A DNA stretch of 16,743 nucleotides from Dichotomicrobium sp964466965 (GTDB lineage: Bacteria > Pseudomonadota > Alphaproteobacteria > Rhizobiales > Rhodomicrobiaceae): assembly GCA_964466965.1 (NCBI GenBank), contig CAYXPZ010000053.1:1-16743 (forward strand). The letters run 5' to 3'. A program made the position numbers and the translations under genes. Positions within the stretch are counted from its first letter, which is position 1, and every line of letters starts with the position of its first letter. The notes under the pieces are model-generated. The model was given only the letters and a program-made list of their open reading frames with translations, was not told the DNA's origin and did not search any database. Below, piece by piece: positions 1-5,791 of this stretch.

Positions 1-157
1 TCCACCAAACCTGAATTCCCCTTAGAAATCTCCTGTAACACCTTGATTGGCAAGGGGGTTTCGGCGGTTCGACAACCGCGATTCCGGCAATAGGGAACCT
101 TGCCACCAAACAGGAGCCAGGGCACCAGTCTGCGGCCCTCCAGCGCCTCGGTATTCC
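1..157. other. Non-coding left edge, no supported gene
   Basis: Short open frames exist on both strands but none has a ribosome binding site or recognisable protein character. One minus-strand frame runs without a stop from about 159 off the left edge, possibly further degraded mobile-element or flanking-gene sequence. Nothing here can be assigned. Confidence 0.4.
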
Positions 158-291
158 CTAACCCAGCCCCGCGAGTAGCCAGCCGCCGAACTGCGCGAAA
201 CCCACCCTCGCCGCAACCGCCTCCAGCGGATCGCCGTGCTCGCTCAGCTGTTCCAGATGCTCCGAAAGTCTGGAAAGCCCTCCTGCTGCAT
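158..291 (-). pseudogene. IS5-family transposase N-terminal remnant (frameshifted, truncated)
   Basis: On the minus strand an ATG at 291-289 opens MQQEGFPD. A shift of one base near 267 then gives LSEHLEQLSEHGDPLEAVAA, followed by RVGFAQFGGWLLAGLG and a stop at 158-160. The start 'MQQ.GFPDLS..L..LS..GDPLE....VDF..F' is, from memory of the family, the N-terminus of IS5-type transposases. One missing C in CCAGAC(C)TTTCGG would account for the frameshift. The expected continuation (a GYGDGAKGGRP-like stretch and the DDE catalytic domain) is absent, so only about 45 codons remain. Terminal inverted repeats were not identified. The assignment rests on pattern memory and not on a search. Confidence 0.55.
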
Positions 292-403
292 AATCCCCCT
301 CCCATGCCGCGCATCGAAGCGAATCGTAAAGCCGCCAACAGCGCCAGGTTTTTGCCGGCGTCCAGCCGTTTCGCAGGCACACAAACCCAACTTTCCCAGT
401 TCG

Positions 404-457
404 TTTGAGCACGATTTCATAAAAGTTTTGCAGGCGTGTGCTCATTTGAGCATGAGC
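404..457. promoter_or_regulatory. Putative operator cluster upstream of the deoR-type gene
   Basis: TTTGAGCA occurs at 404-411 and again at 445-452, 41 bp apart (about four helical turns). The second copy is part of a perfect dyad TGCTCA-TT-TGAGCA at 439-452, and a third overlapping half-site makes GCTCAT (440-445)/ATGAGC (452-457). DeoR-family repressors commonly autoregulate by binding repeated elements next to their own start, so this is a natural candidate operator. A convincing -35/-10 pair was not found; a CATAAA-like hexamer lies near 419. Confidence 0.45.
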
Positions 458-470
458 GAAGGAGGTCGTT

Positions 471-1268
471 GTGGCTGTCGAAGCGCGTCGATCGCAGATA
501 CTGAGCGCCGCAAGGCGAGATGGCCGGGTAACGGTCGATGCGCTTGCCACCGAACTCAGCGTGTCGGCTCATACGATCCGGCGCGACATCAATAAGCTGT
601 GCGAGGCGTCCAAGCTGCGGCGCTTGCACGGCGGTGCCGAGTACATGGACCCCATGCAGAACCTGCCCTATCGCACCCGCGCCGTCATGAACGCGCGCGC
701 CAAGCAGGCAATCGGCCGGTGCGTGGCCCGGATCGTCCCAAATGGCGTTGTGCTCTTCATCTCGATCGGTACGACGCCCGCCATCGTCGCGGGCGCTTTA
801 GCCGAAAAACAACGGCTGACAGTTGTCACAAACAACCTCAATGCCGCAAACGCGCTGGCCGCCGCGGATGGCAACCGGATCATCCTGCCGGGTGGCGAAT
901 TGCGGCTGCCGGACCGCGATCTTCTGGGCGCCGCGGCGGTCGAGATCTTCGACTCGTACACCGCAGACTTCGGGATCTACGGCGTTGGCGGTATTGAGCA
1001 AGACGGGACACTTCTCGATTTTCACGAGGACGAAGTGCGTGCGCGCGAGCGCATTCGTAGCAACAGCCGCCGATCCATACTAGTAGCGGATCAAACCAAG
1101 TTCGGCCGTCGCGCGCCGGTCCGAGGCGGGCACCTTGAGGACGCTGATTTTTTGGTCCTCGACAGCGCGCCCGAACAACCGTTCCGAAATCTTCTTAACG
1201 CGCTGCAAGGCCAGGTTGTTGTTGCCGACACGTCTGCTCCTGCGCAAGGGGAACGGGTCAATGCATGA
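471..1268 (+). CDS. DeoR-family transcriptional regulator
   Basis: 265-residue DNA-binding regulator, full length for the DeoR/GlpR family. Residues about 5-56 form the N-terminal winged helix-turn-helix (RRSQILSAARRDGRVTVDAL, then the recognition region SVSAHTIRRDINKL and LRRLHGG). Residues about 75-235 form the DeoR C-terminal sensor fold, with the phosphosugar-site Gly/Thr cluster (ISIGTTPAIVAGAL), VVTNNLNAA and the GxGG segment IYGVGGI. The family usually represses sugar or polyol uptake genes and is released by a phosphorylated metabolite. The start is GTG at 471 because AAGGAGG at 459-465 sits 5 nt upstream; the ATG at 452 is out of frame. Its stop overlaps the next gene by 8 bases, so it is co-transcribed with, and probably controls, the importer operon. 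The effector is unknown. Confidence 0.92.
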   Translation: MAVEARRSQILSAARRDGRVTVDALATELSVSAHTIRRDINKLCEASKLRRLHGGAEYMDPMQNLPYRTRAVMNARAKQAIGRCVARIVPNGVVLFISIGTTPAIVAGALAEKQRLTVVTNNLNAANALAAADGNRIILPGGELRLPDRDLLGAAAVEIFDSYTADFGIYGVGGIEQDGTLLDFHEDEVRARERIRSNSRRSILVADQTKFGRRAPVRGGHLEDADFLVLDSAPEQPFRNLLNALQGQVVVADTSAPAQGERVNA

Positions 1269-2358
1269 GCCGTTTGTCGAGTTTGAAGCCGTAACGCGGC
1301 AGTGGCAGGGCGAAGGCGGAGTTATTGACGTCTCGGTCGGAATTGATCGGGGCGCGTTCGTGTCCATCCTTGGCCCGTCGGGCTGCGGCAAATCGACAAT
1401 GCTGCGGCTACTTGCGGGGCTTGAGACACCGCAGACCGGCAAGATCCGGATTGCCGGCCGCGATGTGACCTATTCATCGGCCTCCGAACGTGGACTGTCG
1501 ATGGTTTTTCAGTCCTATGCGCTGTTTCCGCATCTGAGCGTGCGCGAAAACGTCCTGTTTGGCATGCGGGTCCGGCGCGCGCCGCGAGCAGCGCGCGAGC
1601 GGAAATTTGCCGAAGCGGTGGAGATGCTGGGCCTTGAGGGGCTGGAGCGGCGAAAGCCGGCCGAATTATCCGGCGGCCAGCGCCAACGTGTGGCGCTCGC
1701 GCGAGCAGTGGTGTCCGGCCATTCGCTCTGCCTGATGGACGAGCCGCTGTCGAATCTCGACGCGAAGCTACGCCATGCCGTCCGTCGGGATATCAAGGCC
1801 TTGCAGCGTCAACTTGAGCTCACCGTCGTCTATGTCACGCATGACCAGACCGAAGCCATGTCGCTGTCCGAAAAGGTTGTCTTGATGCGCGAGGGACGGG
1901 TCGAGCAGGTCGCCGTTCCGGAAATGCTCTATGCGCATCCGGTCAGCACGTTCGCGGCTGAATTCGTTGGCGATCCACCCATGGCGCTGGTGGACGGCGC
2001 CGCACTCGGCATGAGCGGCGCGATCGTCGGCATCCGTCCAGAGCATATCGAGATAATCGATCCAGCGGCCGCAGACTTGGTCGGGACGGTCGAGGCCATC
2101 GAGTTTCTCGGCGCTGAGAGCCGCTGCATCGTCGGTCACGAGGCGGCGCGGGGGCTTGTCGTTGCCGCGCCCGGGCGTATTCAGCGCCAGCCGGGCGACC
2201 GCATCGGACTCAGGCTATCAAAAGAACACCGGGTCCTTTTTGACGCCCAGACGGGCAGAAACAAAAAGGACCCGCAGCAGGATTGCGGGGAACTCCGTCG
2301 CCAAACAGGGCCCCGCGATAGCCGCAAGGCACTTCCACTCCAGGAACCAACCCAGTGA
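1261..2358 (+). CDS. ABC importer ATP-binding protein (UgpC/MalK class)
   Basis: 365-residue cytoplasmic ATPase of a carbohydrate-type ABC importer. All motifs are intact: Walker A GPSGCGKST (38-46), Q-loop VFQSYALFPHLSV, signature LSGGQ (136-140), Walker B LCLMDEP with D160-E161, and H-loop YVTHD (H194). The C-terminal regulatory OB-fold region (about 235-333, with GIRPEHIEI) marks the CUT1/MalK-UgpC class. The start at ATG 1261 has AAGGGG at 1246-1251 and overlaps the regulator stop; longer in-frame extensions run back inside the regulator and are unlikely. Oddity: relatives normally end soon after a 'LFDAQTGR' segment, but here 32 extra residues (334-365) with no domain character follow. 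These are encoded over a strong hairpin (2231-2273), suggesting the tail is translated regulatory RNA. Substrate is not determined; UgpC is the nearest named type. Confidence 0.93.
   Translation: MHEPFVEFEAVTRQWQGEGGVIDVSVGIDRGAFVSILGPSGCGKSTMLRLLAGLETPQTGKIRIAGRDVTYSSASERGLSMVFQSYALFPHLSVRENVLFGMRVRRAPRAARERKFAEAVEMLGLEGLERRKPAELSGGQRQRVALARAVVSGHSLCLMDEPLSNLDAKLRHAVRRDIKALQRQLELTVVYVTHDQTEAMSLSEKVVLMREGRVEQVAVPEMLYAHPVSTFAAEFVGDPPMALVDGAALGMSGAIVGIRPEHIEIIDPAAADLVGTVEAIEFLGAESRCIVGHEAARGLVVAAPGRIQRQPGDRIGLRLSKEHRVLFDAQTGRNKKDPQQDCGELRRQTGPRDSRKALPLQEPTQ
2231..2289 (+). promoter_or_regulatory. Strong hairpin with competing second stem, upstream of the binding-protein gene
   Basis: GGGTCCTTTTTG (2231-2242) is perfectly complementary to CAAAAAGGACCC (2262-2273), a 12-bp stem. 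Its loop contains a nested GCCC/GGGC pair (2245-2248 and 2253-2256). A second perfect stem, CCCGCA (2271-2276)/TGCGGG (2284-2289), shares the CCC at 2271-2273 with the first, so the two are mutually exclusive. There is no following U-tract, so it is not a standard terminator. It lies in the 3' end of the ATPase gene, about 80 nt before the binding-protein start. Likely role (inference): mRNA processing or stability, or attenuation, within the operon. Confidence 0.6.
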
Positions 2359-2370
2359 AGAGGACGACCA

Positions 2371-3633
2371 ATGCGACTCTTTTTACCTGCCGCATTCATG
2401 CTCGCTACAGTCACGGCGCTTGTCAATCCGGCCGCGGCGAAGACCGAGCTCACCATGTACTATCCAATCGCCGTGGGCGGCCCGCTCACGAAAGTCGTCG
2501 ACAGTATTGTCGCCGATTTCGAGGCCGAGAACCCCGACATCGATGTCAACGCCATCTATGCCGGCAACTATGACGACACGCGCATCAAGGCGCTCTCCGC
2601 CCTGAAATCCGGCGAGCCGGCGCAGCTTTCAGTGATGTTCTCGATCGACGCCTATGACCTGATCGAGCAGGACCTGATCGTACCGTTCGAGGACGTGATC
2701 GAAACCGAGGAAGAGAAAGCCTGGCTCGACAGCTTCTATCCCGCGCTCATGGCCAATGGCAAGATCGAGGGCAAGACCTGGGGCGTGCCGTTCCAGCGTT
2801 CGACCATCGTGGCCTACTACAACAAGGACATGTTCCGCGAGGCGGGCCTTGACCCGGAAAAGGCGCCAAAGACCTGGGATGAACTCGTCGAGATGGGCAA
2901 GGCGCTCACCACCGACGAGCATCACGGCCTCATGATCCCGTCCACTGGCTATCCGTATTGGATGTTCCAGGCGCTTGCCATCCAGAACGGCAAGGAGCTG
3001 ATGTCGAAGGATGGGCTGAGCACCAATTTCGACGATTCCAAGGTCGTGGAGACGCTGGAGTTCTGGAAGTCACTCTCCACCGAGCATGGCATTATGCCCG
3101 AGGGCACAGTTGAATGGGGCACGCTGCGTCAGGCCTTCCTGGAAGGCGAAACCGCAATGATGTGGCACTCCACGGGCAACCTGACCGCTGTGAAGAACAA
3201 CGCCGAGTTCGACTTCGGCGTGGCCATGCTGCCGAAGAAAGAGCGGCTCGGCTCGCCGACCGGCGGCGGCAATTTCTACATCTTCAAGGACGCCTCGGAA
3301 GACGAGCGGCAAGCCGCGCTCGAACTCATCAAGTTCATGACCTCGCCGGAGCAGGCCGCGAAGTGGTCGATCGAGACCGGCTACATGGGGATCTCCCCGG
3401 CCGCGTATGAGACCGATGCGCTGCAGGCCTATACTCAGGAGTTTCCTCCGGCGTTGGTTGCCCGCGACCAGCTCAAGCATGCCGTCGCCGAATTCTCGAC
3501 CTTCCAGACCGCACGCGTGCGCGAGGGCCTCAACAACGCTATCCAGGCCGCGCTGACCGGCTCGAAGACGCCGGAAGAGGCGTTGGGCGAAGCTCAAGCC
3601 GCCGCAGAGCGTCTGCTGTCAGCCTATCGCTAA
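2371..3633 (+). CDS. ABC importer periplasmic substrate-binding protein (UgpB class)
   Basis: 420-residue extracytoplasmic solute-binding protein, type 1 carbohydrate family (COG1653/UgpB-like). Residues 1-23 are a Sec signal peptide (MRLF, hydrophobic core, then AAA-K cleavage). The mature part shows the family pattern: YYPIAVGGPLTKVVDSIVAD near the N-terminus, VPFQRSTIVAYYNKDMF (about 133-149), KTWDELVE, a GGGNFYIF ligand-side segment near 305 and a YMGISPAAYE stretch near 340. It ends in the usual helix (TPEEALGEAQAAAERLL). AAGAGGA at 2358-2364 is the ribosome site; the gene starts 12 nt after the ATPase stop. It delivers ligand to the two permeases downstream. Similarity to UgpB suggests a glycerol-3-phosphate-, sugar- or polyol-like ligand, but the residues that fix G3P specificity could not be verified by eye. 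Confidence 0.92.
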   Translation: MRLFLPAAFMLATVTALVNPAAAKTELTMYYPIAVGGPLTKVVDSIVADFEAENPDIDVNAIYAGNYDDTRIKALSALKSGEPAQLSVMFSIDAYDLIEQDLIVPFEDVIETEEEKAWLDSFYPALMANGKIEGKTWGVPFQRSTIVAYYNKDMFREAGLDPEKAPKTWDELVEMGKALTTDEHHGLMIPSTGYPYWMFQALAIQNGKELMSKDGLSTNFDDSKVVETLEFWKSLSTEHGIMPEGTVEWGTLRQAFLEGETAMMWHSTGNLTAVKNNAEFDFGVAMLPKKERLGSPTGGGNFYIFKDASEDERQAALELIKFMTSPEQAAKWSIETGYMGISPAAYETDALQAYTQEFPPALVARDQLKHAVAEFSTFQTARVREGLNNAIQAALTGSKTPEEALGEAQAAAERLLSAYR

Positions 3634-3645
3634 ACACATGAAAGA

Positions 3646-3675
3646 CACGGGCACCGGGTTCTCCTGGTGTCCGTG
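3646..3675 (+). promoter_or_regulatory. Intercistronic hairpin between binding protein and first permease
   Basis: CACGGGCACCGGG (3646-3658) pairs with CCTGGTGTCCGTG (3663-3675): a 13-bp stem with two G-U pairs and a TTCT tetraloop. It starts 12 nt after the binding-protein stop. The downstream sequence is GC-rich with no U-tract, so it is a poor intrinsic terminator. In maltose-type operons a stem after the binding-protein cistron protects that mRNA segment from 3' decay and raises the binding protein above the permeases; the same role is inferred here. Its presence favours a permease start at 3692 and not at the ATG 3638 in front of the stem. Confidence 0.75.
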
Positions 3676-3691
3676 CCCGAGAGACGCGAAG

Positions 3692-4585
3692 ATGGCCGAC
3701 GCATTCGTGCTCACGCGGCGACGCCGGGCAATTAACGGCTGGCTCCTCCTGTCGCCCGCGCTCGTCATGCTGACCGTCTTTGCGTTCTACCCCTCCGTCG
3801 CCACACTGTGGACCAGCCTGTTTTCGCGCGGCACCCGGTTCAGACCCACTGAATTCGTTGGCGTGGAAAATTATGAGCGGTTGTTCAGCGACCCGACTTT
3901 CTGGGTCGTCGCCAAGAACAACCTGCTTTATGCAGGCGTGACGATCCCGATCTCTATCGCGCTTGCGCTGATGATGGCGCTGTGGGCAAATTCAAAGATC
4001 CCCGCGCGCAGCTTTGTGCGCACCGCGTATTTCACGCCCACCGTGCTGCCGATGATCGCCGCGGCGAACCTGTGGCTGTTCTTTTACACGCCAGGTTTCG
4101 GCGTCCTGGACCAGATCGGCGCGCTTTTCGGCGCTGACTCGGTCAACTGGCTCGGCCAGCCGGAGACCGCGCTGTGGGCGATCTGCGCGGTGACGATCTG
4201 GAAGGAGGCCGGCTTCTTCATGATTTTCTATCTCGCGGCGCTGCAGACTATTCCGCCAGACCTTGAGGAGGCCGCGGAAATCGAGGGCGCAAGCCGTTGG
4301 ACATACACCCGCCGGGTGGTGCTGCCGCTTCTGATGCCGACAACACTGTTCATTCTCGTTAATGCAATGATCAACTCGGTGAAGCTGATCGATCACCTGT
4401 TTATTCTGACCAAGGGTGGCCCGTCGGACGCGTCCAAGCTCATTCTCTACTATATCTGGGAAAGCGCCTTTGCCTTCTTTGACGCGCCCGCTGCCGCGGC
4501 AATGACGGTTCTCGTGCTCGCGGTGCTCGGCGGGCTTGCCGCCTTCCAATTCTTCGTCATCGACCGCAGGACGCATTACCGATGA
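3692..4585 (+). CDS. ABC importer permease 1 (UgpA class)
   Basis: 297-residue inner-membrane permease of the MalF/UgpA type. After a basic cytoplasmic N-terminus (LTRRRRAINGW) there are about six hydrophobic segments, starting with WLLLSPALVMLTVFAFYPSV. The EAA loop that docks onto the ATPase is clear at about 191-210 (EEAAEIEGASRWTYTRRVVL, then PL). An in-frame ATG at 3638 would add 18 residues (MKDTGTGFSWCPCPRDAK), but these are encoded by the intercistronic hairpin and have no membrane or family character. ATG 3692 gives a length close to E. coli UgpA, though its ribosome site is weak (GAGAGACG region). The stop overlaps the next start by 4 bases (ATGA), so the two permeases are translationally coupled and form a heterodimeric channel. 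Confidence 0.9.
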   Translation: MADAFVLTRRRRAINGWLLLSPALVMLTVFAFYPSVATLWTSLFSRGTRFRPTEFVGVENYERLFSDPTFWVVAKNNLLYAGVTIPISIALALMMALWANSKIPARSFVRTAYFTPTVLPMIAAANLWLFFYTPGFGVLDQIGALFGADSVNWLGQPETALWAICAVTIWKEAGFFMIFYLAALQTIPPDLEEAAEIEGASRWTYTRRVVLPLLMPTTLFILVNAMINSVKLIDHLFILTKGGPSDASKLILYYIWESAFAFFDAPAAAAMTVLVLAVLGGLAAFQFFVIDRRTHYR

Positions 4586-5388
4586 AGATGTTCCGCCATG
4601 CGGAGGCAGCCTTGGGGGTGCTCGTCGCGATCGTGTGGGTATCGCCGCTGGTTTTCGCTCTCTGGGCGGCGTTTCACACGCCGACAGATGCGGTCAACTT
4701 CAATATGACAGCTCCGTGGACACTGGCAAACTTTCGAGAGGCGTGGGCCGGCGCGCCGTGGCTGCAGTATTTCCTGAACAGCTTTCTATTGGTGACCGCG
4801 GTGCTCGCGGGCCAGTTCGTCCTCTGCACGCTTGCCGGGTTCGCCTTCGCGCAGGTGGAGTTTCGCGGCAAGGACACGATCTTCGTGCTTGTCCTGCTGC
4901 AATTGTTCATCCTGCCCGAGGTGCTGATCGTCGAGAACTTCCGCGTCGCCACCGAACTGGGGCTCGTCGATTCCATCCTCGGCATCGGCGCGCCCTACAT
5001 GGCGTCGGCGTTCGGCATCTTTCTCATGCGCCAGGCCTTCAAGTCAGTGCCGCGCGAACTGGACGAGGCCGCCCGGGTTGAGGGATGTTCCCTTCTAGGT
5101 GTGCTCTGGCGCGTCTACGTGCCGGCCGCGCGGCCGACCTATCTGGCTTATGCGCTGGTTTCCATCTCGACGCATTGGAACAATTTTCTGTGGCCGCTGA
5201 TCGTGACGAACTCGGAAACGACGCGGCCGCTGACCGTAGGCCTTTCGATCTTCGCTGCGCCTGAAAACGGCGTCAATATCTCGGTGATCTCCGCGGCCAC
5301 GGTCATGGTGATCGCGCCGCTCGTGGTGCTGTTCCTGATCTTCCAGCGTCAGTTCGTGCAGGCCTTTCTCCGCGCTGGCATCAAGTGA
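4582..5388 (+). CDS. ABC importer permease 2 (UgpE class)
   Basis: 268-residue inner-membrane permease of the MalG/UgpE type, slightly shorter than E. coli UgpE. Six hydrophobic segments are visible, the first being LGVLVAIVWVSPLVFALWAA. The EAA coupling motif lies at about 160-180 (DEAARVEGCSLLGVLWRVYV). The family C-terminus is present (TVMVIAPLVVLFLIFQRQFV, then QAFLRAGIK). It starts within the stop of the first permease (ATGA overlap). It pairs with the upstream permease to form the translocation pore used with the ATPase and binding protein. It is the last recognisable gene of the operon: no phosphodiesterase, kinase or dehydrogenase follows. Confidence 0.92.
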   Translation: MKMFRHAEAALGVLVAIVWVSPLVFALWAAFHTPTDAVNFNMTAPWTLANFREAWAGAPWLQYFLNSFLLVTAVLAGQFVLCTLAGFAFAQVEFRGKDTIFVLVLLQLFILPEVLIVENFRVATELGLVDSILGIGAPYMASAFGIFLMRQAFKSVPRELDEAARVEGCSLLGVLWRVYVPAARPTYLAYALVSISTHWNNFLWPLIVTNSETTRPLTVGLSIFAAPENGVNISVISAATVMVIAPLVVLFLIFQRQFVQAFLRAGIK

Positions 5389-5791
5389 GTGTCTTGATTG
5401 AAGCGCTTGCCGGAGCGGCGGGCTCGGCCGCGATCCGGGATCTGCGCGACCACCAGACCCGCAGGGCGCGGGCACGTTCCTGCGAGAAATTGTCGAGTGA
5501 CATAATCGAGAGGTTGGCCTTAACCAGTGTTAAGACATTCAGTACGCGGCGTGTAGATGGCTGCCAAGACTCTCCACGCCCCTGAAAGCACTTTCCCAAT
5601 AGCACGTCTGCACTTACGCGGATAGGCAGCCGCTTCATCGTGCCGGGACGATCGCGGCTGGTCCGCCAACGCCATCCCTCGGCCTGGCGAGCGCTACTTC
5701 TGCCACACGGCACAAGCGGACTTGTCGCCACAAGGCAGCATTTTGGTATGCGATCCTCTCGATATCTGGGTCTGCACAAAGGCGTCTGAAC
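5389..5791. other. Convergent intergenic region, no supported gene
   Basis: About 400 bases separate the importer operon from the 3' end of the RTX gene. A short plus-strand frame begins at GTG 5385, overlapping the permease stop, and ends near 5585 (MSVLIEALAGAAGSAAIRDL and on); its start position would suit a coupled cistron, but the protein is unrecognised and it may be a decayed gene start. A minus-strand frame across 5381-5779 is also unrecognised. A perfect dyad, CTTAAC-CAGT-GTTAAG, lies at 5519-5534. No convincing intrinsic terminator was found for either converging transcript; CTTGT/ACAAG at 5721-5734 is only a weak stem. Confidence 0.45.

Noticed and set aside
3638..3691. Upstream ATG extending the first permease by 18 residues
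   Set aside because: The extension is encoded by a strong intercistronic hairpin and does not resemble a permease N-terminus; not excluded, as the site before 3692 is weak.
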